A DNA stretch of 64,000 nt from Psoroptes ovis (Eukaryota > Arthropoda > Arachnida > Sarcoptiformes > Psoroptidae). The DNA lies in contig PQWQ01000043.1 in NCBI GenBank assembly GCA_002943765.1, forward strand, positions 61,861 to 125,860. Reading direction: 5' to 3'. Below, one piece after another: positions 37,527 through 48,769 of this stretch. A program made the translations under genes and the position numbers. Within the stretch, counting starts at the first letter, position 1. Each line of letters starts with the position of its first letter. Under the pieces are notes generated by a model, which ran no database searches, had not been told where the DNA came from, and saw nothing but the letters and a program-made list of their open reading frames with translations.

Positions 37527-38080
37527 TCATAAATAATAACCATAAATTATTGTAAAACAAGAGTAAATAATTTCCAAATAAATATCCAAATGTATACGAT
37601 GATATTGTTTTATAATCACAAATGAAATAATTAAACGTAATATAATTATTAATAATATTGAACAACCATAGATAATAAAACGATGATGATGATATTGATC
37701 ATGATGATGATCAGCGATATTCACGTTGAACAATGAATATAAACCATAGATAAGATATAGAAAATCAATTATATTGAATAATAAATCAATTATATTGAAT
37801 TCTATCGAAATAATTATATTCATAATTATAAATAAATGAAATAATAAATAAATAAATCGTATTATCAATATTTACCTTGAGATTTTATAATGCCGGTAAA
37901 ACACTTGTAAAGATTAAATAATATCATTATTTGTATTATAACAGTGAATATTATCAATAATAAACGATAATAATAGCGACAATTCAAAGTTAATTGTCGA
38001 TAATTATCACCATGTATGATACCGATAATCGAATTGATATCATTATTATTTTTATTTGATCGAAACATTTGTTTAATCAT
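37527..38080 (-). CDS. Unrecognised four-pass membrane protein
   Basis: Two exons, 38080-37876 and 37801-37527, with phase kept, give 159 aa. The first ATG in the open frame is at 38080. Four hydrophobic segments can be seen: YYRLLLIIFTVIIQIMILF; then an Ile/Leu/Phe-rich repeat-like stretch (FNIIDLLFNIIDFLYLIYGL); then RFIIYGCSILLIIILRLIIS; and a last weaker one, YLEIIYSCFTIIYGYYL, at the carboxy end. A polar His/Asp loop (ADHHHDQYHHHR) separates TM2 from TM3. This is LAPTM/MARVEL-like in size and topology, but no family motif is recognised. Support: a spliced frame with consensus donor (CAAG|GTAAAT) and acceptor, and TM spacing. It lies 280 bases downstream of the PHKG stop on the same strand. 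Confidence 0.6.
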
Positions 38081-38359
38081 TATTATTATTATTTTGTTTT
38101 CATTCAAAAAGTTATTTTATTATTATTAATAATACTAATATTATTTACAATAATTAACAAATTATGCTCCATTTTCAATAAAAAAAAAGAAATATCGATC
38201 AATTATTAAGAAATTAATCAATCGAAAAAAAAAATTCTTTAAATTGAAAATTAATTATTTATAAATAAATATTTAGAAAAAAAAATTAATGCAACTTTCA
38301 ACAATTTTCAAAAAAAAACAAAAACTAATCAAGATTATATTTTATATTATATTATATAT

Positions 38360-40082
38360 TTAGCATACAATGTCCATTTTCTTTGGTCTATTTTCGAATA
38401 ATGCTGCACGATTTTGTACATCACCATGTTTTACCCAATGATTATAAATGCGAAACGCACAACCATCAATCATTTTACGTAAGATTTTAATTTTATACGG
38501 TGTCGTACGAATTGTTTCCATTAAAATTAATTCATTTGTAAATTTTAATCTTTTTATACGAATCAATGCACGTACACAAACTATGGCCAATTTAAATGAT
38601 TTTCGAGCATTAAATTTAATGACTTGTGTTTTCTGTATTTTTTTTTAATTAGAGAATAAATATGCAAAATAATTATACTAATTTTCCAGCAAAGAAACTT
38701 ACGATCAAAAGGAAAAATGGATGCCTTAATGCTTCGTTTGCGCTAAGTCTTTGCATAGGATCAATGACTAATAGTTTACGAATCTAAAATTATGCATTTT
38801 TTTGTTTGTTTTCGAAAGAAGAAGTTTCAAATTAATTAATTACGGTTAATAAAACATTGAACACACAAAATATTTACCAAATCTTTGGCCTCTTCAGTTA
38901 CATCATCCCATTCTGGACTACAAAATTCATATTTACCTTCCATAATATTTCTCAGCATAATCATTTGTTTACGATGCCAAAATGGTGGAAAACCGACCAG
39001 CAATGTGTACATGATGACGCCACATGCCCATAGATCAACTTCGTGTCCATAACCGTTTGCATTTTCATACATTGATGCACGTAATAATTCTGGTGCCAGA
39101 TAACCAGGAGTACCGCATAGATCTATGAGAATGAAATTTAAAAAATGAATAAATAACGATTCGAAGCAGCAAATTCAAGTAGAAATACCGAATAATCTTT
39201 CATTAGGGCCAATAACACGTGCAAAACCAAAATCAGTCACTTTAATATTATAATTATCATCAAGCAAAATGTTTTCTGGTTTAAGGTCACGATGTACAAC
39301 ATTTTTTTGATGTAAATAATCAACAGCTTCGAATAGCTGTTTCATTATTACTCTATTTTCAAAGAAAAAAAAAAAGAGATTAAATTACATTTGATAATGG
39401 CTCTGGCGGTATTGCTTAATATGAAAAAATATCAATTTCAATTACATACTTTGTTCGTTTTTCAGATAATGTTACAACATTGGTTAAATAATCGAATAAT
39501 TCACCATTTTTACATCTTGAATGGAATATAAAAATTTACATTTCAATTAATATTATCATCATAACATTGACTTACAATTCAAACACCAAAAATATATAGG
39601 TCGAAGATTCGAATACATCATATAACTTGACTACAAAAGAGAAAAATACATGATTATCAAAGATATTAATTATTGAAAATATGGCAATAATTACTAATAT
39701 AATGATGACCATCAACTAAACGTAATATATCGATTTCACGTTGTGATGCTTCATATAATGTAAAACTATTTTGTGCAGCATTATTATTATCATTATTTTT
39801 ATTGCCATTTGTATTATTATTATTATTATTGTTTTCATCATCACTAATATCGATAATTTTGGCAGCATATTCTTTACCAGTATCTTTTTCAATACATAAA
39901 CGTACGACGCTGGATACACCTCTTAAAGAAAAAAATTGATTTGAGTCTTTAAGTTTTTCAAAATCATTAAATTATTACCTTCCAAGAACTTCTTTTGGTT
40001 CATATTTTGCATAAAAACCACGGGCAACATCTTTATCAGGAAGATGATCTTCAAATTCTTGAAGATCAGCTCTTCCAACCAT
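38360..40082 (-). CDS. PHKG: Phosphorylase b kinase gamma catalytic subunit
   Basis: Eight exons: 40082-39979, 39921-39695, 39630-39576, 39515-39450, 39352-39189, 39122-38878, 38783-38703, 38632-38360. Phases agree, giving 404 aa (human PHKG2: about 406). Start ATG at 40082 follows an in-frame stop; MVGRADLQEFEDH leads to YEPKEVLGRGVSSVV (Gly loop, ~33-41), AAKIID with Lys56, VVHRDLKPEN with Asp173, DFG Asp191, CGTPGYLAPE, and the family-typical GFPPFWHRKQMIMLRNIM. The carboxy-terminal regulatory region ends in AFRIYNHWVKHGDVQNRAALFENRPK, nearly the family signature that contacts calmodulin and regulatory subunits. An Asn run of about 20 residues sits in the beta3-alphaC loop. Known role: phosphorylates glycogen phosphorylase in response to calcium and hormones. 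Tandem with SPCS3 upstream. Confidence 0.95.
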
Positions 40083-40679
40083 AATTTGTTCGGACGTTTC
40101 GAAGAATTTTTCTTATTAGTTTTTAAAAAAACAAAAATCAATGTCACTTTGATCAATTTCAATATGAAAAAAGGACAATTCTAGCTGGACAGTATAATTT
40201 ATATTATTTCGTATACGAAAAAATTTCAAAATTGCTGAAATAAAGGCCAAGAATCATTTTTATGGATCAGAAATTCAATGGATTTATAATCAAAATTATT
40301 TATTATTCGATATTTTCGATGATTACAATCATCGAATGAACAAACAAAACAAAAACAAATTGTTTTTTGTTTGTTTATTTATTTGTTTTCCAATTAAATC
40401 CAGCAAAACGCATGCTCAAATCAAATTCAAAGTTGGTGAAAAATCACAAATCAGATGATTATATTTAGTTTAATTGAAAATCTGAAATCCATGGATGATT
40501 ATTATTGTGAAAATTTAGAATCATCAATTTATTTATTTGAAAATAAAGAAAATATTTCGAAAAAATGGATAAATTGAATTGAATTTATTCAGATTTTATA
40601 GATCAATAGGTATGTATAGATGATAATAATATTAATATTATATAAACAAATCATATCCAAAAGTGTTTGTTGATCCAAA
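40083..40679. other. Intergenic between PHKG start and SPCS3 stop
   Basis: About 600 bases, both genes on the minus strand. AT-rich, with AAC/AAAC words near 40340 and no open frame of note. It must hold the PHKG promoter and the SPCS3 3' end. No element recognised. Confidence 0.5.
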
Positions 40680-41353
40680 TCAAACACTAGTCTTGGCATC
40701 ATATTGGGATGGAAATACAAAACTATGTTTAGACATTTCAATTGAATGTATTGGTAAAAATCCAGAATTAGGTAATATATTCATTGATAATGACAGTGTA
40801 ATATTATTGCCCAACAATCCATTGCCATCATCCCAAAAATAATATTTGGTATGTTCATTACGTAATTGTAAACGATAACGATTATTATTTTGTTGTTTAT
40901 TATTATTATTACTCAAATAATTGAAATTATTATCATCATTTCGTAACATAATATAATCCCATAATACAACTTGACTTAATACATTTTGTTTTGTACGGTA
41001 TTGTGCAGTTAAAAATAAAAACAATTGTTTCGTATTCCAATCGAATACTTTGGAGAAATCTGCATCCAAATCGAATGATAGAAAACCTAAATCATTACGT
41101 TCACGACCAGCTGAATAATCGGCAACATTTTTCACCAATTTTCTAACACTATTCACTTTAACATTCGCTAATTTTGAATAGTCCTAGTATTGATCGGAAA
41201 AGAAAACAACATTATTTAAAAATTTAAACGAAAATCTAAATAATGCACACATACTTTGGTCATTGTTGATAGCACAAGGATGGCCGTTAAAAATGCTAAA
41301 TTCGACAATGTAAACGCAAACACTGCGTTTGATCGGGTCAGTGTCGTATTCAT
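40680..41353 (-). CDS. SPCS3: Signal peptidase complex subunit 3 (SPC22/23)
   Basis: Two exons, 41353-41255 and 41183-40680, give 200 aa (human 180). Exon 1 reads MNTTLTRSNAVFAFTLSNLAFLTAILVLSTMTK, the amino anchor helix; exon 2 continues DYSKLANVKVNSVRKLVKNVADYSAGRERNDLGFLSFDLDADFSKVFDWNTKQLFLFLTAQY, typical of SPCS3. A conserved block YYFWDDGNGLLGNNITLSLSMNILPNSG follows. A Asn/Gln insert (NNNNKQQNNN) accounts for the extra length. Known role: essential ER-membrane subunit of signal peptidase, single-pass with the bulk in the lumen. The start is the ATG that precedes the hydrophobic helix. Next gene upstream on this strand is LYRM4. Confidence 0.93.
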
Positions 41354-41858
41354 CTTTTTTTTTGATTTATTAATTAGTTTTATTTAATTGTACTTTTTAC
41401 TTTGACACATATACAAACAGAAAATATCCGCAAAAGATATTCAATTGTTAACGGCAAACTTTCTGACAAAAAGAAAAATGATGGAAATGAAATTTTAATA
41501 ATAACAATTCCAATGTTGTTTTTCTTTATGATGACGCATGCTAATTAAAGGGACAAAGTATTTTTTTTTTTTGAAAATTGAAAAATCCCATTCAAAAAGG
41601 ACGATTTTGAGTAAAAATTTTTTTTTGAAATTTAAAATTCTTCGAAAAATGAAATCAAATATTAATGAGCCATTTAAATCATCGTAAATAATAAATAATT
41701 TAATCATCATTTTACTAAAATATAAAAAAATAATAATTACAAAATTCTTAAGAAGCATTTGCTTTGTGTATTAATTTCAATCAATCATCTCAATAAACAG
41801 ATGTTCATTTGAAATAATTGGACTTAGAAACTTCATAATTGATCATGTTTTCCAAAAA
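41354..41858. other. Intergenic between SPCS3 start and LYRM4 stop
   Basis: About 500 bases with AT-rich sequence and poly-T at 41557-41572. A minus-strand frame at 41495-41758 is Phe/Ile/Lys low complexity with no domain and is not called. No other element recognised. Confidence 0.5.
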
Positions 41859-42113
41859 TCATTGTTCGATGATTAATTTTTTAGATGGATAAAGGCTACC
41901 AATCACCACTTGCCGTTGTATTATTTGTAAATTATTCAACGCATCTTTATACAATAATTGAATTGTTTCGGCATCAGTCTGATGTTTATTTGCATGAAAT
42001 GATTCACGTACACGACGTAATGCATATTCACGATAAATATATGAATCAAATTGTTTCGATTCTTTTAACATTTTCTTATATAATGATAGTATTGCTGAAC
42101 GATTGGTTGCCAT
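41859..42113 (-). CDS. LYRM4: LYRM4 / ISD11, iron-sulfur cluster assembly factor
   Basis: Single-exon frame of 84 aa. MATNRSAILSLYKKMLKESKQFDSYIYREYALRRVRESFHANK shows the LYR-type motif (LYKK...Y..REYALRRVR). The QRQVVIGSLYPSKKLIIE end agrees with ISD11 (IRRQVHIGQLYSTDKLIIE). Length is that of the family (about 91). Known role: in mitochondria it binds NFS1 cysteine desulfurase and acyl-ACP for iron-sulfur cluster assembly. The ATG at 42113 is chosen; a longer frame beginning at a non-ATG codon at 42131 is not needed. No intron. Confidence 0.93.
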   Translation of the reverse strand: MATNRSAILSLYKKMLKESKQFDSYIYREYALRRVRESFHANKHQTDAETIQLLYKDALNNLQIIQRQVVIGSLYPSKKLIIEQ

Positions 42114-43254
42114 TATGATATTATGGTTCACAAATATCAGAAATTACATCAGGCTAATCGTTCAATCTATTAAAAGTAAAAAAAAGGTATTAAAACTCAA
42201 GACTTATTGTTCAAAATCTTAGAACTTTACCTGTTCCAAATTAAGAATTAATCAAATTATCTGAACCATATGAAACCAAATTTAATCATGGATTTTTCAC
42301 GAAATTTATCGTCGATTCTGGAAACTTGAAGATAATTATGTGTGTAAACATTGAAAAAAACAAAATTTTCAAAACATGACCATTGCCATCTTACGGATAG
42401 AAATTTACAACACACAACAACAACAACAAAAACCAAACAAACCTTAACAATATTAGCGTGTGTGCATGTGTTTAATACACCTCTTCACACACAGATCATA
42501 TATATGTGTGTATGATCAACCATTTATTTGATGGCATCGAAGCAAAGAAAATTGAATACAATTCATTTTTTGTTTAATTTCGAGAATTTTCCAGACATAC
42601 AAAAGCAAAAGAAAAACCTAATAAATTCAAAAAAAAGAGTGGTATTGAAATATAATAGCAGGCTATAGTTAATCATCATCATCATTTCAAATTAAATATA
42701 AAATACAAATCAACGTTTTGCTTTGTATTTATTTAATACACATCCAATTTAGTTGTGTATGTTTTCAATCATTCATACATTTATTTATCCATTCATTCAT
42801 TTCTCAATTGCTATCAAGCCTTCATCATTATTATCAACATCATTTTCAGTAAAAATTATTTCATGCTTTTTCAGTCTTAGAATACCGTATTTTATCATAT
42901 TTGAAATTTAATTAAGTTTTGTGTTTCGATCAAAATTCGATAATTCTATCCGAAAATTTTAGAATTTTATTCAATTTCTTAAAGTTATTTGAAATTGTCA
43001 TCAAACAAATATTCAATCATAAGTGGAATAAAGAGATTTTTTGATTCTGCCATTAAATATTTCGCCGGTAGTAGCGAAGAAGACGATAATAATCAACAAC
43101 AACGACAGCGACAACAACAACAATCAAATTTTGGTTAGTTTTTTGTGAATATCTCTTGATCAATTATCTAATTATTTGATTTAATTGAATATATATAGAA
43201 TATCATCAACAACAACAAAATTATTGTTCAGTTTTTCGTAAATATCGTCAAATA
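42114..43254. other. Divergent region between LYRM4 and Hsp110-type genes
   Basis: The two starts are divergent across 1.14 kb. It contains a GCCATCTTA word at 42387-42395 (AAGATGGC on the other strand, YY1/Pho-like), an (AAC)n run near 42413-42427, and a frame open from 42983 that splices in frame into the Hsp110 start (43133|43199). This last part may be untranslated leader or an extra coding exon. No RNA gene seen. Confidence 0.45.
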
Positions 43255-45849
43255 ATGGCTTCCATCAATAATTCATCATCATCAATTTGTGGTATCAGTA
43301 TTGGTACGGAAAATTGTTATGTAGCTATCGCTAGACAAGGTGGTATTGAAATATTGTTGAATGAATATTCACAACGATCAACACCGGCATATATTGGTTT
43401 CGGTGGTAATCAACGTGAAATTGGTGTTTCAGCTAAACAAAAACAAATGATGAGCCTACGTAATACGATTTTTGCACCAACAAAAATTATTGGGAAAAAA
43501 TATCATCAAGTAAATTTGAAAGAATTCCCATTCAAAATTGAACAAGGCCCCGATAATGAAATACTTGTTCGAGTACAACATGGTGGTGAAGAACGGCTAT
43601 TGACTCCGGTACAATTAGTGGCTATGTTGTATACGAAATTACGTCAAATATCGGGCAATGCAGTCGATTGTGTTATTAATTGTCCGAATTATTTTGATTT
43701 CATTCAACGACGTGCTTTATTGGATGCTGCACAAATTGCCGGTTTGAATCCATTGCGTGTCATTTCCGATATGACTGCTGTTGCACTTTATTATGGATTT
43801 TATCGTAGTTCACCAACTGGTTCCGATATATCGATCGTTGGATTTGTTGATTGTGGACAAACAAGTTCGCAAGCATCAATCGTTTTATTTAATCATAAAG
43901 AAAATTATCTAAAAGTTTTGAGTGCAGAATTCTTGGTCGATGTTGGTGGACATTATTTCGATGAAACATTAGCAAATTATTTTATTGAAAAACATTCATT
44001 GAAATTGAATGAACGTTCACGTTATCGTTTGATAGCTGAATGTGAAAAGTTGAAAAAAAATTTATCAGCAAATCCAAATGAATTACCAATCAATATCGAG
44101 TGTTTATATGATGAAAAAGATTTCAATAGCCGTATTGATCGTGCTACATTTGAAGAAATTGCAAAACATTTATTCGATCAAATTGGCTCGATGTTGAAAA
44201 TGACTTATCAAAAAGCGGTGGAAAAATATCGAAAAGAATATCAAGAAACTTATGGTGATTTCCGTCTTGATTCAGTTGAAATTGTTGGCGGTACAAGTAG
44301 AATTCCAGCTATTAAGAAAATGATTAAAGATTTTTGTGGTCTTGAACCATCAACAACTTTGAATGCTGATGAAGCTGTTGCTCGCGGTTGTGCACTACAA
44401 TGTGCTATTCTTAGTCCTACATTTAAAGTTGCACGCGAGCTAAACATTATTGATTCATTACCATTTAATGTTGATTTTAAGTAAGTAGTTTTGATTCTTA
44501 TTCTTTTGATTAATACTAATTTCGAATCTTTTTTCGCCCGAATCAGATATGAAATTCCAGGTAAAGATGTTAAGAATGTACCATCAATGATTCCAACTGG
44601 TCACCCATTTCCATGGCCCAAACAAATTACAATTTCAACACAAATTTTACCAATAAAATTAGATTTTGAATATGATAATTTACACAAAGAAAAAGTTTAT
44701 CTTGCACAATATCGTATCAATGAATCGGTGGGATCAAATGCATTACAATTATTGCAAGACCATAAAAGTCTAGTCAAGATTAGGGTACGCATCGATATTA
44801 ATGGATTATTATCGGTTGGACCTGCAACATTTACATATGAAAATCCGGTACAAGTTGAAGAACAACAACCAGCAGCAGATGAAACAATGCAACAACAACA
44901 ACAACCATCGCCGAATAATAATGATTCTGGTGAAGGAAATAATAATAAAATGGAAACAGATGCCCAACAACAACCGCAGCCACCGCAAGGTACCAATGAT
45001 GTACAACAACCGCAACAAAAAAGAAAAAAACCTAAAACAACAACCGTTGAATTACTTGTTGAACCGCTATTTATTGCTGGTTTTCTTTCGAAAGAAATCA
45101 AAGATCGATTTATTGAATTTGAATCGAATCTGATTCTTGCCGATAAAAATTGGAAAGAAAAAGCAGACGCTCGAAATGCTTTGGAAGAATTTATTTATGA
45201 ATGGCGTGATCGAATGGAATCAGGTGATTATGATCCATTTGTTAATCCATCGGTGAAACAACAATTTCAACAACAATTGGAAATTAATGAAAAATGGTTA
45301 TACGAGCAAGATGAACAAGAAGTGATGCATTCGAAATCTGTTTACAATGAACGTACCGAATCGATGGCTAAATCATTTGCCGATGCTATTATGATGAGAC
45401 GTCGTGAATGTGAAAATCGACCACGTTATTTGGAACAGCTAGGACATCATTTACAACAGGCGAGAAAAATTATCGAAATGGATGATCCGAATGATGATAA
45501 TGAAGAAAAACGAAAATTTTCCGAAGAAATTGAAGAAAAACAACATTGGTTTGATGATGTCAGTGGAAAGTTACAATCAATGAAAACATATGATGATCCA
45601 CCATTCACTTGTGATTCAATACAAACACAATCACATCAACTTGATTCATCGATTCAACGTATACATAATAATCGTAAACGTCGTGCTGAAGAACGTCGTA
45701 AAGCTGCCGAAAAGAATGCTGAAAAAGAAAAACAACAACAGCAACAAGAATCATCAGGAGGTGATCAACAACAACAACAGCCACCATCATCGAATGGTAA
45801 TCAACAACAACAAGAACCAAGTAAAATGGAAGTCGATCCTCAACCTTAA
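43255..45849 (+). CDS. HSPA4: Hsp110-family chaperone / Hsp70 nucleotide exchange factor
   Basis: Two exons, 43255-44480 and 44547-45849, give 842 aa. The nucleotide-binding domain starts SSSICGISIGTENCYVAIARQGGIEILLNEYSQRSTPA, with VISDMTAVALYYGFY, FVDCGQTSSQASIV, the FDETLANYF region and VEIVGGTSRIPAIKKMI...TTLNADEAVARGCALQCAILSPTFKV. The substrate half has a long Gln/Asn/Pro insert (about 545-610) where Hsp110 carries its acidic loop, then helical regions with WKEKADARNALEEFIYEWRD and a Gln-rich end (KMEVDPQP). It fits HSPA4/Sse/Hsc70Cb: release of ADP from Hsp70 and holdase activity in the cytosol. Oddity: the first phosphate loop, G-I-D-L-G in relatives, reads G-I-S-I-G here. Start ATG 43255 chosen; a frame continues upstream across a possible intron. 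Confidence 0.9.
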
Positions 45850-46792
45850 ACACACAGATAATTAATAATAAATAAAAATATTAATAAATTGATAATTGAA
45901 ATTTATCAAAATTATATGTGGTTATATATATTATTGAGATTATAATATGATATATAAAATGTATAATTTATAAAAGAAGAAATTTTTTCATTTTACCAAC
46001 ACACATACACAGACACGCCACACACCAAGAGATTATAATTATTTAAAAATACAAAAAAAAATTATGAAATGAAATAATACTTTGATTTGAATAAAATGAA
46101 AAATTACACACAAAATAAATTCAACCAAGCAAACAAAGTAATAACCTTTGAAATAATACCACACACACACACGATTTAAATGGCAAAATCCATACATTTA
46201 AAAATTTTATAATTTCTTAGAAAATTCAATTTTTTTTATTAATTATTAATAATTATTATTATCATTATTTTTATTGAATTTTATTTTGTCAGTGTGTTTG
46301 TTTGTTTGTTGGATGAGTATATAAGTTGTATTTCAAAATATTGAAATTTAAAAGATTGAAATTCAAGTTTAAAACATTTAAATTTAAATTTTGAACATGA
46401 ATTTCTTATTCATAATTGAATGATTATTGATTATTATTCAAAGACAAACTGAAAATATTTGTTTTTTTTACATTTCTTTTCTTTGTGTTTGTTTCTCATA
46501 AAAAAAACAATTAATAATAATAATAAATCGAAATAATAATTTCAATATGGACACAAACAAACGAAAAAATATATTGATAATAATAAGTGTGTAAGTGTTG
46601 TTGTTGTGGCTGATGAATGATAAATGATTTGATTTACAAAAATAATAATAATTCCCATATGTTTTCAATGAAAAAATTTTTATTTTAATTTTACTAAATT
46701 ACTCTTTCTCTCCCTTTAAGCATATTTCAGATTAAATTATTTCTATTATTTTGGGTTAAATAATATTGATAATAATAATAATAATAATAATA
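45850..46792. other. Convergent 3' region between Hsp110 and ERp44
   Basis: Both genes end into it. AT-rich with AATAAA-like words near 45880, CA-rich runs near 46000 and 46160-46172, and (AAT)n near 46770-46792. Open frames are low complexity. No element recognised. Confidence 0.5.
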
Positions 46793-48255
46793 TCACAATT
46801 CATCTTTTAACAATGTATAACGATTTCTTGATGGTGCCAATTTTGCAAATGTTGATTCAGGTGGTTGTGTTGGTATATTATTGTTATTATCATTGTTATT
46901 ATGATGATGATGATCATGTGATGGTTGATCAGGACCGAAATGAAACTCACGATGTAATTTACCCGAGTAAAGATCTTGAATGAATTGTTTCAATTTACCA
47001 GGTATTCTATGTTGTTGTTGAAAAAATTTTTAAAATTATACATTTTTAAAAATTGAAAATGAAATTGAATTGAAAATGTAAAACTTACCTTATATCATCG
47101 AATTTAGGAAACATATACATATGGCGAAAGCTATCAATAGCGACTAATGGTAAATCTTTTGGTGTTTTACCTAAATGCATCAGTGGATGGGCAAATTTAA
47201 CACCATCAGCTATCAAGAAATTAACACTACCAGATTCTCCTAATAATTCTTGATTGACAACTCTTGTATATAATTCAACCGATTGTTTATCATCAGGATG
47301 ATGAAACAATATCAGGAATGGCAAACCTTCTTCAGTTAATTCTTCAGCATTTTCAAATGTTATTTCGCGAACCAAGGGGATACATTTATCCGTTGCCCAT
47401 GTACTTAATTCATCATAACTACGTAATTCAGTTGGAAATTCAAGATTATCCGGTGATGGCCGTGAACGTGGTTGTTTGAATTTGATTGAAAGAATTTTTC
47501 CCGGTGTACCGTATGTTTCAACTGGTGGACCAGTGACCCAATAAAATTTACAATCATCACGTAAATCACGGGCGACTTTCTTGAGTATATCATATTCAAC
47601 CTTTTTAAAACCATGTTCCGAATGAAAATATGTGATTATTGCTCCTTTCTTTTCATCAATTTTGTTCAATTCATCAAACGAATTGATCGGTATGATTGGA
47701 TCTTTTAGAAGATCACGCAAATATTGTGCCATTGCTTCCGAGCTTCGTTGGCCACGATATTCTCGTTTCAATAATTTACCATTCAGCATAACTTTTAACG
47801 TTGGATATTTTGTTATGTGAAACCTTTGTCCCAAGGCATCTTTGGAAAAAAAATATATCAAGTAAGTAATAATAATTTTAAACAAATTACAAGACATACT
47901 TTCTTGTTCACAATCAATTTTGGCAAATAATACTTTTCCTTCATCCGGAAATTCTTGACCAATTTTATTTGCAACATCTTCAAATATTGGTGCCAATAAT
48001 TGACTGAAACGGCACCAATCTGCATAGAAATTTAAAAAAACTAATTCATAATGTGATGTATATGCATCGAAATCATGTGATGTTAATTGTACAACATTTG
48101 CGTGGGTCGTCGATAACCATGTTAACTATAAATAAAAATGACACAAATCAGAACGACATCGTTCATCATCATCACATAATTAAACATACCGTTATGAGCA
48201 AAATATGAGCAATAAATCTATTGAATGATATATTTTTAAATGTTTTTAATTTCAT
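46793..48255 (-). CDS. ERP44: ERp44 thioredoxin-family protein of the early secretory pathway
   Basis: Four exons, 48255-48190, 48125-47900, 47839-47089 and 47006-46793, give 418 aa (human 406). A signal peptide is seen (MKLKTFKNISFNRFIAHILLI, then TLTWLSTTHA). The first thioredoxin domain has ADWCRFSQLLAP, so CRFS at ~60-63, the ERp44 variant of the PDI motif with a single attacking Cys. Two more thioredoxin-like domains follow (VFAKIDCEQE..., VREITFENAEELTEEGLPFLILFHHPDD). The end shows PGKLKQFIQDLYSGKLHREFHFGPDQP and ESTFAKLAPSRNRYTLLKDEL, ending in the KDEL retrieval signal. Known role: pH-dependent retrieval of Ero1, immature IgM-like oligomers and others from Golgi to ER. A His/Asn run is inserted near the end. 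Head-to-head with LARGE. Confidence 0.95.
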
Positions 48256-48769
48256 TATAAAAATCTATGGAGAAGTTTATTGAATTTGGTTATTTATGAA
48301 TTATCACTACACAGATACAAAGGTTAGATGGAAATGATCAATAAATATAAATTCAAATCTTTTTGATTTCTGAACAATCAATGAAATCAAAGAATTAGTC
48401 GTCACCGCCACCAAATTATTCAATGAATAAAATATTCAATGATTTGATTAGAATTTCAATGCATTAAAAAAAATAAAAAAATGATGAGGTATACTTATAT
48501 CAACACTGTTATAAGTTTATACTTCATATTTTCTTCAAACATGAAAAGACACTATTTCGATCGAAATAGTATTCGAATAAGAATTTTATTTTCGGCATAA
48601 GTTAAAATAGACATGATGACAAAAAACAGCTGTTTTCTTTCAAAAAAAAAAAAAAAAAATCAATTGTCAAATTAATTGCATAATTGATCATAGCGAAATG
48701 CAATTTTTCATTTAAAATTTCATCTAAAACGACCAATGAAAATGAATACGACAATAAAATAAAACAATA
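48256..48769. promoter_or_regulatory. Shared bidirectional promoter region, ERP44 / LARGE
   Basis: Only 514 bases separate the divergent start codons. It contains a perfect 20-base palindrome, ACTATTTCGATCGAAATAGT, at 48551-48570 and an inverted repeat ACTTATA/TATAAGT with a 10-base spacer at 48493-48516. Whether these are operator-like sites is inference. No TATA box could be assigned. Confidence 0.5.

Noticed and set aside
39923..40162. 79-codon minus-strand Lys-rich frame
   Set aside because: It is a second frame over PHKG exon 1; the PHKG frame gives the conserved kinase amino end.
44697..45101. 134-codon minus-strand Cys-rich frame
   Set aside because: It is antisense to the Gln/Asn-rich insert of the Hsp110 gene; the Cys and Gly come from the complement of CAA and CAG codons.
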